A stretch of DNA of 64,000 bases, taken from contig JAEUJY010000062.1 of assembly GCA_016794525.1 (NCBI GenBank), forward strand, positions 248,001-312,000, in the 5' to 3' direction. Both the position numbers and the translations under genes were made by a program. The notes under the pieces are model-generated. The model ran no database searches, was not told where the DNA came from, and saw only the letters and a list, made by a program, of their open reading frames with translations. Shown piece by piece: positions 35,839-43,377 of this stretch (within the stretch, counting starts at the first letter, position 1; every line of letters begins with the position of its first letter). This stretch comes from Myxococcales bacterium. GTDB taxonomy: Bacteria > Myxococcota_A > Polyangia > Haliangiales > Haliangiaceae.

Positions 35839-36822
35839 ATGGCGCTCGTCACGTCCGCGGTGATGCAGACCGACGTCGGGATGGTGCGGCCACGCAACGA
35901 GGACGCCGCGTACGCGGACCCCCAGGGCCGGTTCGCGATCGTGGCCGACGGGATGGGCGGGCACGGCGCCGGCGACGTCGCCAGCGCGATGGCGGTCGAG
36001 CTCCTGCGCGCGCACCTCGAGGGCGAGGCCGACCGGCTGGCCGCCTACGCGCGATCGCCGCGCCCGGCGGGGCGCGAGGCGATCGCGGCGCGGCTGCGCG
36101 CCGCCGTCGAGGGCGCGAACCACGCGGTCTACGAGCGCAGCGTGCGCGAGCCCGACAAGCACCAGATGGGCACGACGCTCGAGGTGATGGTGATGTGCGG
36201 CCCGGAGGCGCTGATCGCCCACGTCGGCGACAGCCGCAGCTACCTCTTGCGGGAGGGCCTGCTCACGCAGCTGACCGAGGATCACTCGGTGGCCGAGACG
36301 ATGCGCCGCGCGGGCACGATGGACGACGCGACCGCCGCGGTGTCGCCGATGCGCAGCGTGCTGAGCAACGCGATCGGCGTGACGCCCGAGGTGTCGGTCG
36401 ACCTGATCGCGGTCGCGCTGCACCCCGGCGACCGGCTGCTGCTGTGCAGCGACGGGCTGCACGACTACTTCACGCGGGACGAGGTCGGCCTGCACCTGAC
36501 CGGGCGCGCGCCGACGATCGGCCTGGCGCGGCTGATCGAGCAGGCGCGAGCCCGGGGCGGCCACGACAACATCACCGGCATCGTGATCGAGGCCCGCGGG
36601 CGCGCCGCGGCGACCGCGCCGATCATGATCGACGACGGCGAGGGCGACGGCGACGCCGCCGGCGAGGGCGCGGTGGACGCGGCCGACGACGACGCGATCA
36701 CCACCCCGGTCGCGGTGCCGCTGCCGCTGAGCGGCGTGTCGGACGTCTCGGTCGCGAACTTCGTCGATCGGTCGCTGCGCGAGCAGAGCCGCCCGCACCC
36801 GTTGCCGCCGCGGCGCCGCTGA
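35839..36822 (+). CDS. PP2C-type Ser/Thr protein phosphatase
   Basis: A 327-residue soluble phosphatase with all PP2C motifs: TDVGMVRPRNEDAAY, VADGMGGHGAGDVAS (metal-binding Asp and Gly), HVGDSRSYLLR, LCSDGLHDYF and GGHDNITGIVIEA. It should reverse Ser/Thr phosphorylation by kinases like the two in this window. After residue ~255 an acidic tail (GDGDAAGEGAVDAADDDA) leads to a short C-terminal segment. The 120-bp gap before it holds two short inverted repeats (35763-35776 and 35793-35804). The next gene begins 39 bp downstream. Confidence 0.92.
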   Translation: MALVTSAVMQTDVGMVRPRNEDAAYADPQGRFAIVADGMGGHGAGDVASAMAVELLRAHLEGEADRLAAYARSPRPAGREAIAARLRAAVEGANHAVYERSVREPDKHQMGTTLEVMVMCGPEALIAHVGDSRSYLLREGLLTQLTEDHSVAETMRRAGTMDDATAAVSPMRSVLSNAIGVTPEVSVDLIAVALHPGDRLLLCSDGLHDYFTRDEVGLHLTGRAPTIGLARLIEQARARGGHDNITGIVIEARGRAAATAPIMIDDGEGDGDAAGEGAVDAADDDAITTPVAVPLPLSGVSDVSVANFVDRSLREQSRPHPLPPRRR

Positions 36823-36848
36823 GCCGGGCGCGCGACCGCGCCGTGCGG

Positions 36849-36854
36849 TAGGGT
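36849..36854 (+). promoter_or_regulatory. -10 hexamer TAGGGT (leaderless)
   Basis: TAGGGT ends 7 nt before GTG 36862 and decides that start over GTG 36853, which overlaps the hexamer. Confidence 0.45.
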
Positions 36855-36861
36855 GCGGCCG

Positions 36862-37797
36862 GTGGCTGCTCCCCCGACACGCGCCGTCGCGACCTGGACC
36901 GGGCTGATCCTGGTGGCGGCCCTCGCCGGGCTGACGGCGTGGCGGCCGTGGCTCGGCGCCGGCCTGATCATCGGCGTGATCGGCGGCGCCGCCACGTTCA
37001 TGGCGCTCTTGCGCGCGATGCTGTGGCTCGACGATCAGGGCAAGCTGCCGGCGGCCCCGCTGGCGGTCGGCGCGGTGGCGGCGTCGGTGACGATCGTCGC
37101 GGCGCCCGCGGCGCTGGGCCTGCTGCTGCTGGGCCGCGGCGGCGCGATCACCGCCGGCGGCACGAGCGCGGTGCTGGTGCTGGGCTTCTTCGGCCGGATC
37201 GAGCTGGGGCGCCAGCTCGATCGGCGACGGCTGCGCCAGCTCGATCGGGCGCTCGCCGCCGACGAAGGGCTGGCCGCGGCGCTGGCCGCGGTGCCGCCGC
37301 ACTTCCTGTTCGTCGTCGTCGGCCGGCTGGCCGATCACGGCCGCTGGGCCGAGCTGCTGGCGTACCTGGAGCGCAACCCGGGCCGGCCGTTCCAGGCGCG
37401 CTACGTGGTCGACTGGCAGCTGGCGGCGCACCTGGCGCTGGGCGACGTCGACGGCGCCACGGCCGCGGTGGCGGCCGCCCCGCCGGCCGAGACCCCGGTC
37501 GAGCACGCGCTGGCCGAGCTGCAGGAGGCGCGGCTGGCGATCGCTCGCGGCGACGCGGCGGCGGTGCTGCCGACGCTGGCCGCCCCGCCCGCGGCCGACC
37601 TCGCGACCGACCTGGTGTCGGCGCGCGCGGCGATCCACGTCGACGCGCTGGTCGCCACCGGCGACGACGCCGGCGCGCGGGCCGCGCTGACGGCGCTGCG
37701 CACGCGCTACGGCCGCGCCTACGTCGCGCAGCTCGGCAAGCGCGCCCGCCCGTGCTCGGCGCTGGCGCGGGCCGTGGCCGACGACGACGACGCCTGA
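36862..37797 (+). CDS. Membrane protein with cytoplasmic TPR-like region
   Basis: A protein of about 311 residues. The N-terminal ~115 residues have three to four hydrophobic helices (WTGLILVAALAGLTAW, LIIGVIGGAATFMALL, LAVGAVAASVTIVAAPAALGLLLL and ITAGGTSAVLVLGFF). The remainder is helical with TPR/SEL1-like spacing (RLADHGRWAELLAYLERNPG, AHLALGDVDGATAAVAAAP, ARAAIHVDALVATGDDAGARAALTALR). It lies just after the PP2C gene and may act with it, but it appears to have its own -10 hexamer. No specific family recognised. Confidence 0.65.
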   Translation: MAAPPTRAVATWTGLILVAALAGLTAWRPWLGAGLIIGVIGGAATFMALLRAMLWLDDQGKLPAAPLAVGAVAASVTIVAAPAALGLLLLGRGGAITAGGTSAVLVLGFFGRIELGRQLDRRRLRQLDRALAADEGLAAALAAVPPHFLFVVVGRLADHGRWAELLAYLERNPGRPFQARYVVDWQLAAHLALGDVDGATAAVAAAPPAETPVEHALAELQEARLAIARGDAAAVLPTLAAPPAADLATDLVSARAAIHVDALVATGDDAGARAALTALRTRYGRAYVAQLGKRARPCSALARAVADDDDA

Positions 37798-37833
37798 TCC
37801 GCGCGCCGCCGCGCCGCCGCGTCGCGCTCGCGC

Positions 37834-37839
37834 TACGCT
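37834..37839 (+). promoter_or_regulatory. -10 hexamer TACGCT (leaderless)
   Basis: TACGCT lies 8 nt before the ATG at 37848 of the M14 peptidase gene. Confidence 0.5.
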
Positions 37840-37847
37840 CGCGCGCG

Positions 37848-39347
37848 ATGCTCCTGACCCGCGCCGAGTCGAGTCGCTACCGCGAGACCTCGCTGCACGC
37901 CGACGTGATGGCGTTCCTCACCGCGCTCGCCGCCCGCGGCGACCGTCGGCTGCACCTGACCGGCTTCGGCTACAGCCCGCAGGGGCGCGAGCTGCCGCTG
38001 GTGGTGGTGTCGACCCGCGGCGTGCGCACGCCGGCCGAGGCCCGCGCCGCCGGGCTGCCGGTCGTGCTGATGCTCGACGGCATCCACCCCGGCGAGGTCG
38101 AGGGCAAGGAGGCCAGCCTCGCGCTCTTGCGCGATCTGCTGGCCGGCCCCGACGGCGATCTGCTCGAGCACATGACGCTCCTGGTGGCGCCGCTGTTCAA
38201 CCCCGACGGCAACGACGCGCTCGATCCGGCCAACCGCCGCCTCGATCTCGCGAAGCTGAGCGGCCAGCCGGGGCCGGTGGTCGGCACGCGCACCCAGAGC
38301 CACGGCATCAACCTCAACCGCGACTACCTGCGGCAGGCCGCGCCGGAGATGCGGCTGTTGCAGACCGGCGTGTGCCAGCCGTGGGCGCCCGATCTGACGA
38401 TCGACAACCACGCCACCAACGGCTCGGTGCACCGCTTCCACATGACCGTCGACGTGCCGCACACCGTCGCCAGCGGTCGCGCCGAGCCGATCGAGTTCAT
38501 GCGGGCGCGGATGGTGCCCGACGTCATGCGCGCGGTGCGCGGGCGCGGCTTCGAGTCGGGCTGGTACGGCAACTTCGTCGAGGACGAGCGCACGGTCGAC
38601 CGCGGCGCCGACGTCGATCCCGCGACCGCGGTGGGCGAGGGCTGGATGACCTACCCGCACCACCCGCGGTTCGGCTCGAACTACCGCGGGCTGACCAACC
38701 GGCTCGACGTGCTGCTCGAGTGCTACTCGTACCTGTCGTTCGAGGAGCGCGTCGCCACCGCGTCGGCGTGGCAGCACGAGCTGCTGCGCTGGGTGGCCGG
38801 GCACGGCGACGACATCTGCCAGGTGGTGGCGGCCAGCCAGCGCCCGCCCGACGCGGTCGCGGTGCGCTACCGGCTCGAGGACTTCGCCGCGCCGGTGGAG
38901 ATCATGACCCGCGCGCCGCGCACGCTCGACGGCGCGCCGACCGCGGTGCGCATCCCGCACCGCGCGCGCTTCGTCGGCACGACGGTGATCGCGCGGCCGC
39001 GCGCCTACGCCGTGCCGGCCGCGGTCGCCGCGCACCTGGCGCGCCACGGCCTGACGATCGGCGACGCGCCGGCGCAGGTCGACGCCGAGATCGCGCGGGT
39101 CGAGGCGGTGGCGACCGAGGGCGGGCGCGGCATCCTCGAGGCGGCGCAGGTGGGCGAGCTGGCGGTGGGCTGGCGCGCCGAGGCCCGGGCGCTGCCGTCG
39201 GGCTATCGCGTGGTCTCGACCGAGCAGCCGCTGGGCGCGATCGCGGTGTACCTGTGCGAGCCCGAGAGCGACGACGGCGCGGTCGAGAACGGCCTGATCG
39301 GGGCGCCGGTCGTCGGCGACGACTTCCCGATCTGGCGGGTGCGCTGA
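37848..39347 (+). CDS. M14-family zinc carboxypeptidase-like protein
   Basis: A 499-residue protein. The zinc site of M14 metallopeptidases is visible: H80-P-G-E83 in DGIHPGEVEGKEASLALL, then LLVAPLFNPDGND and the HGINLNRDYLRQAAPEM segment, where N-R binds the substrate carboxylate. The third zinc ligand is probably a His in TIDNHATNGSVHRF. No signal peptide is seen, so it should act in the cytoplasm unless exported by another route. The C-terminal ~130 residues form an extra domain (from VIARPRAYAVPAAVAAHLARH). Substrate could be a peptide or peptidoglycan fragment. Confidence 0.82.
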   Translation: MLLTRAESSRYRETSLHADVMAFLTALAARGDRRLHLTGFGYSPQGRELPLVVVSTRGVRTPAEARAAGLPVVLMLDGIHPGEVEGKEASLALLRDLLAGPDGDLLEHMTLLVAPLFNPDGNDALDPANRRLDLAKLSGQPGPVVGTRTQSHGINLNRDYLRQAAPEMRLLQTGVCQPWAPDLTIDNHATNGSVHRFHMTVDVPHTVASGRAEPIEFMRARMVPDVMRAVRGRGFESGWYGNFVEDERTVDRGADVDPATAVGEGWMTYPHHPRFGSNYRGLTNRLDVLLECYSYLSFEERVATASAWQHELLRWVAGHGDDICQVVAASQRPPDAVAVRYRLEDFAAPVEIMTRAPRTLDGAPTAVRIPHRARFVGTTVIARPRAYAVPAAVAAHLARHGLTIGDAPAQVDAEIARVEAVATEGGRGILEAAQVGELAVGWRAEARALPSGYRVVSTEQPLGAIAVYLCEPESDDGAVENGLIGAPVVGDDFPIWRVR

Positions 39348-39349
39348 GG

Positions 39350-39457
39350 CTACAGCGCGCCGGCGTAATCGAGCACGAGGCAGCCTACCCACGCGCCGAG
39401 CGGGAGCAGGTACAGGTACTGGCGCAGCTTCACGAGCCCACTGTGCCGCAAGCGCAC
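39350..39457 (-). CDS. Possible 35-residue membrane peptide
   Basis: A short frame on the minus strand from GTG 39457 to a TAG at 39350. The product has a basic start (VRLRHSGLVKLRQ) and one hydrophobic stretch (YLYLLPLGAWVGCLVLDYAG), as in single-pass small membrane proteins. A TATCCA hexamer sits 6 nt upstream. It is convergent with the peptidase gene. Too short to be sure; GTG 39433 is a second possible start. Confidence 0.3.
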   Translation of the reverse strand: MRLRHSGLVKLRQYLYLLPLGAWVGCLVLDYAGAL

Positions 39458-39586
39458 CGTCGGTGGATAGCCCGATCGCCGCGGCGGCGGGTATCTGCGG
39501 GATAGTCGCGCCGCGCGCCTGCGGCATCCTGCCCCAGGCACGTGCGATCGCCCGGGAAGAATCCACGGCGCGCCCGTCCCGGCGCC

Positions 39587-40033
39587 ATGGAACGCCTGTG
39601 TCTCGCCCTGCCGTTGCTGCTCGCCGCCTGCGGCCAGATCGTCGCGATCACCGCCGACGCCCCGGAGGGAGGCCAGGACGCCGCCCGGTCGCCCGACGGC
39701 GGCGCGCCGGTCGACGCGCCGGCCGCGCCACCTCCCGACGCCAGCCCCGCCCCGGTCGACGGGCCGATCGACGCGCCGGGCGGCTACGTCCTGACCGTGG
39801 TCCTCGACGGGGCCGGGTCTGGCGACGTCAAGTCGGTGCCCGACGGCATCGCGTGCGGCCCGCGCTGCGCCGAGACGTTCCCGCCCAACACCGCCGTCGC
39901 GCTGACCGCTGCGCCGCACGCCGGCGCCTTTTTTGCCGGCTGGAACGAGCCCGGCTGCGGGATGGCGACGACCTGCACCGTGATCGTCACCGCCCCGCGC
40001 GAGATCCTCGCGAAGTTCGAGGTCGCGCCCTGA
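39587..40033 (+). CDS. Small lipoprotein with Pro/Asp/Ala spacer
   Basis: A 148-residue predicted lipoprotein (lipobox LLAAC). A spacer of ~45 residues with PDGGAPVDAPAAPPPDAS and VDGPIDAP units precedes a ~75-residue beta-rich domain: YVLTVVLDGAGSGDVKS, IACGPRCAETF, VALTAAPHAGAFFAGWNEPGC and TCTVIVTAPREILAKFE. This matches the bacterial repeat of the Flg_new/BACON-like 'InlB B-repeat' kind often seen in surface proteins. Two Cys pairs (CGPRC and the later C-x5-C) may form disulfides. ATG 39587 starts the signal peptide. Confidence 0.7.
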   Translation: MERLCLALPLLLAACGQIVAITADAPEGGQDAARSPDGGAPVDAPAAPPPDASPAPVDGPIDAPGGYVLTVVLDGAGSGDVKSVPDGIACGPRCAETFPPNTAVALTAAPHAGAFFAGWNEPGCGMATTCTVIVTAPREILAKFEVAP

Positions 40034-40073
40034 GCAACGGTCCGAGGTGCGACGACGCACCTCCTGGAGCTCA
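40031..40073. terminator. Branched hairpin between convergent lipoprotein genes
   Basis: GAGGTGCG (40044-40051), loop ACGA, and CGCACCTC (40056-40063) form a perfect 8-bp stem. TGAGC (40031-40035) and GCTCA (40069-40073) can add an outer stem. It lies between two convergent genes, touching both stop regions, so it can end transcripts from both sides. The same eight-base arms recur at 58980-58987/58992-58999. Confidence 0.55.
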
Positions 40074-41798
40074 GCGCCGCGGCGTCAGCTTGCCGATCGG
40101 CACGACGGTCTCGGTCCACTGCGCGATGTGGTTGTTCGACGCGATGTCCTGGAACGGCAGGCGGAACGCCGGGCCGGTGGGATCGCCGCCCATCGCGACG
40201 CGTCCGGGGAAGAACGCCGCCATCCACAGCTGCGGCTGGCCGCCCGGGAGCCGCACCCCGAACGCGCGCTTCGACGAGAACGTGATCCAGTACAGGTCCT
40301 CGGTGGTGCCGGCCGGCCCCCAGGTGTTGCGGAACGGCGCCCACCGCGCCCACGAGTTGGTGAGGCCGCCGGCGACGTTGGCCAGGTCGAGCTTGCGCGG
40401 CGGCACCGAGCCGTCGGTCTTGACCACCCACAGCTCCGCCGACGCGTCGTCGTAGGCGTCCTCGGTGGAGCGGTTGAAGAGGATCCACTGGCCGTCGGGC
40501 GAGTACGACGGGTAGTAGTTGTTGCCGCCGTCGGCGACCAGCGGTCGCGGCGTGCCCCAGGCGCCGGACGCGGCGTCGTACGAGATCGTCGTGATGGCGC
40601 CGCCGGTGAAGTGCCAGTCGGCGCCGGGCGCGCTGGCGGTGACGTAGACCATCGCCGCGCCGTCGGGCGCGACGTCGGGGTGCGTCGCGTAGCCGCCGGT
40701 CGGCACCGTGCCTTGTGCCGCCGCGGTCGCGCCGTCGCGGACGGTCAGCACGCCGCCCGAGCTGGTGATGAGGCGGCTGCCGTCGGGGGTGTAGGTCGCG
40801 AAGTTCCACCGCGCCGCGCCCGCGGTCGGCGCGCGGGTCGCGACGTCGACCACCGCGGCCGGGCCGTCGCCGCCGTCGTAGGTGATCGCCATGCGGGTGC
40901 CGTCGCGCGACAGCGCGTGGCAGGCGACGCAGCGGCCGGCCTCGGTGGTCGTGTAGAACGGCTCGGCGGTCTGGCCGACCGCGCCGAAGTCGTAGCGGAA
41001 GATGCCGTAGGGGCCGCCGCCGGCGGAGGTCGCCGCCCAGTAGTAGAGGCCGCCGAGCAGATCTTCGTGGGCGTGCGAGACCCGGTGGCCGGGCGCGGTG
41101 CCGACGCGGCCGGGGTTGCTCGCGGTGATGCCGCGCACCCCGATCGCCAGCTCGTCGGCCGAGCGCGCGGCGGTCTCCCACTCGCCGGCGGTGAAGGCGG
41201 CCCACGCGGCGGCGCCGCCGCGCACGTAGACGCGCTGGTCGACGTGATCGCCCTTGAGGCTCAGCTCGAACAGGTCGTGGCCGAAGCCGTCGGTCCAGTG
41301 GGCCTCGAGATCGCCGAGGTTGGCCGGCACGATCACCTGGTCGGCGGGGTAGACGATCGTCGGCGCCGCCGCGGGATCGTCGACGGCCTGCGCGAACAGG
41401 TCGGGGGTGTTGGCGGGCACGTCGGCGGCGACGCGGACGCCGCGGATCGTGATCTCGACCTGGGCGTCGCCGACGATCGTGTCGAGCGTCGCGTGGACCA
41501 TGCCCTTGCCGGCGCGCGCGCCGCCCGCGGTGAACGTCGCGCCGCCGAAGCTGCCGAACGCGGGATCCGAGATCGACCAGGCGACCCGCGCGGTGACGTC
41601 CTCGGCCACGCCGGCGGGATCGACCAGCTGGACGGTGAACGCCTGGGAGGCGGGCGCGCCGTTGAGGATCTCGAGCTGGGCCGAGGCCGGGCTGATCACC
41701 AGCGTCGAGCCGGGATCGACGGTGTCGTCACCGCCGGTCGAGCCGCAACCACCGACGACGAGGACGCACGAGACGAGGCACGCGAACAGCGAGCGCAT
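40071..41798 (-). CDS. Lipoprotein with beta-propeller repeats and a c-type heme motif
   Basis: A 575-residue predicted lipoprotein (lipobox VVGGC). After the anchor comes an Ig-like (Big_2) segment (LVISPASAQLEILNGAPASQ onward). The larger part has TolB/WD40-like propeller blades: YGIFRYDFG, TRMAITYDGGDGPAAVVDV, ATYTPDGSRLITSSGG, YYPSYSPDGQWILFNRST and similar. Between blades lies C290-V-A-C293-H294, a C-x2-C-H motif for covalent c-type heme, preceded by YTTTEAGR. A Met or His sixth ligand is not obvious. It probably acts in the periplasm or at the outer membrane; a redox or binding role is possible. Confidence 0.72.
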   Translation of the reverse strand: MRSLFACLVSCVLVVGGCGSTGGDDTVDPGSTLVISPASAQLEILNGAPASQAFTVQLVDPAGVAEDVTARVAWSISDPAFGSFGGATFTAGGARAGKGMVHATLDTIVGDAQVEITIRGVRVAADVPANTPDLFAQAVDDPAAAPTIVYPADQVIVPANLGDLEAHWTDGFGHDLFELSLKGDHVDQRVYVRGGAAAWAAFTAGEWETAARSADELAIGVRGITASNPGRVGTAPGHRVSHAHEDLLGGLYYWAATSAGGGPYGIFRYDFGAVGQTAEPFYTTTEAGRCVACHALSRDGTRMAITYDGGDGPAAVVDVATRAPTAGAARWNFATYTPDGSRLITSSGGVLTVRDGATAAAQGTVPTGGYATHPDVAPDGAAMVYVTASAPGADWHFTGGAITTISYDAASGAWGTPRPLVADGGNNYYPSYSPDGQWILFNRSTEDAYDDASAELWVVKTDGSVPPRKLDLANVAGGLTNSWARWAPFRNTWGPAGTTEDLYWITFSSKRAFGVRLPGGQPQLWMAAFFPGRVAMGGDPTGPAFRLPFQDIASNNHIAQWTETVVPIGKLTPRR

Positions 41799-41999
41799 GA
41801 CGACGAGTCTCGCTCAGGTGGCGCGGCACGTCGAGAGCGTCGGCGGCGTGCAACCTCCGTCACGTTTCCGGGCCGCGGTGAACGCCCGCTCGAGCGCCGG
41901 GTGCGACACCGCCAGCGCGACGTGGTCGCGCCGCGGTGACGGCCGGCTGTCAGGCGTTTGTCGTTGCGGTCGGGCCACCGGTGGACGCACGATCGCGGG

Positions 42000-43328
42000 A
42001 TGACGAGCAGCTCGATCAGGACGTCGACGCTGGGCGTCGCTGGCGGCGGGTGGCTGGTGATCGTGATCGCGCTGGCGGCGGTGATGCTGCTCGTCGAGGT
42101 GGCGCTCGCGGCGCAGCACGCGGCGTGGATCGCGACGCGCCATCCGCAGGCCGCCGCGGTGACCGTCGTGGCGACGGTGGTGCTGGTGGCCGCGCTGGTC
42201 GCCGGGCTGTTCGGGATGTTCGCCGAGGTCTCGGCGTGGGCCCGCGCCGCGGTGGTGCTGGCGGCGGTGCAGGCGGCGCTCGCGCTCGCGGCCTTCGCGC
42301 TGTGGTCGTTGATCCTGCGCCGCGAGCCGTTCTTCGCCGAGGCCTTCCCGCTGGCCGACGCGGTGCCGCTGCCCGCGCTGGTGGCCGGCGCGCTGGTCGT
42401 GCTGAGCGCGCTGGTGACGCCGCCACGCTCGGCGTCGCCGCGGTGGCTGGTGGCGCTGGCGACGCTGGCCCTGACGGCGCTGGTGGGCACCGCGCTGTGG
42501 CTGCCGATCTACGCCCAGCTGCACCCGGTCGAGGTCACCCCCGACGTCGTGCGCGCGGCGCTGCCGGCGGTGCTCGGTCCGGCGCTGCTCGTGGCGGCGC
42601 TGGTCGCCGCGGTGGCGACCTGGCGCCCGGGCTGGTCGCGGCGGACGGCGAGCGGCTGGCGGTTCGTCGGCGGGCTCCTCGGCGCGTGGCTGCTCGGCGT
42701 CGCGCTCATGTGCGCGCCCTCGGACGACGTGCTCGCGCGGCCGTGGCAGCACCTGGTCACGCAGTTCGCGCCGGTGCTGCTCGGGCTGACCTGGTTCGCG
42801 ACGCTCGCGGTGATCGCGCTGGCGGTGGCGCACGTGCGCAGCGCACGGCGGGTGGCGCGGCTGCGCCGCGAGACGGTCACCTGCCACGGCACGATCGTCG
42901 TGGCGGCGCCGGCCAGCACCGTCGTCGCGATGCACGTCAACCGCGGCTGGCTGGCGGGGCCGGCGCCGCGCTGCGTGGGGTTCACGCTGCGCACCGCGCG
43001 CGGCGAGGTGCAGGTGCCGGCCGGCGTCGACGTGGTGGCGCCGCTGCCGCCGTGGACGGCCGAGGCCGGCGCCGGCGTGGCGGTCGCGCTCCTCGGCGAC
43101 GGGGACGAGGTCGACGTCGCGGGCTTCGAGGCGCCGACCGCGGGCGACGCCTACCGCCACGCCGCCACGCCGATGTTCGCCACCCGCGGCATCGCGGTGC
43201 TGGCGCCGCGCCGCGACGACGAGCCGGTCCGGCGCGACGTGCTGCTGCGGCTGTGGCAGCCGTGCGCGGTGCTGCTCGGCGCGTGCGTCGTGGCCGCGGT
43301 GCCGACGCTGGTCGCGGTCCTGCGCTGA
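42000..43328 (+). CDS. Multi-pass membrane protein of unknown function
   Basis: A 442-residue protein with about eight hydrophobic helices in the first 280 residues (for example WLVIVIALAAVMLLVEVALA, VVATVVLVAALVAGLFGMFA and VVLAAVQAALALAAFALWSL). A ~130-residue soluble part follows (ETVTCHGTIVVAAPASTVVA, CVGFTLRTARGEVQVP, DGDEVDVAGFEA) with a beta-rich pattern. It closes with one more helix (CAVLLGACVVAAVPTLVAVL). The layout resembles E3-ligase-like GIDE membrane proteins with a lone soluble loop, but key residues are not apparent. It precedes the AAA+ gene by 49 bp on the same strand. Confidence 0.6.
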   Translation: MTSSSIRTSTLGVAGGGWLVIVIALAAVMLLVEVALAAQHAAWIATRHPQAAAVTVVATVVLVAALVAGLFGMFAEVSAWARAAVVLAAVQAALALAAFALWSLILRREPFFAEAFPLADAVPLPALVAGALVVLSALVTPPRSASPRWLVALATLALTALVGTALWLPIYAQLHPVEVTPDVVRAALPAVLGPALLVAALVAAVATWRPGWSRRTASGWRFVGGLLGAWLLGVALMCAPSDDVLARPWQHLVTQFAPVLLGLTWFATLAVIALAVAHVRSARRVARLRRETVTCHGTIVVAAPASTVVAMHVNRGWLAGPAPRCVGFTLRTARGEVQVPAGVDVVAPLPPWTAEAGAGVAVALLGDGDEVDVAGFEAPTAGDAYRHAATPMFATRGIAVLAPRRDDEPVRRDVLLRLWQPCAVLLGACVVAAVPTLVAVLR

Positions 43329-43364
43329 GCACGCCGCACGCGGCCGATCGGTCGCGCGCGGTGC

Positions 43365-43370
43365 TACCGT
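43365..43370 (+). promoter_or_regulatory. -10 hexamer TACCGT (leaderless)
   Basis: TACCGT ends 7 nt before GTG 43378 of the AAA+ gene. Confidence 0.5.
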
Positions 43371-43377
43371 CGCGTCC

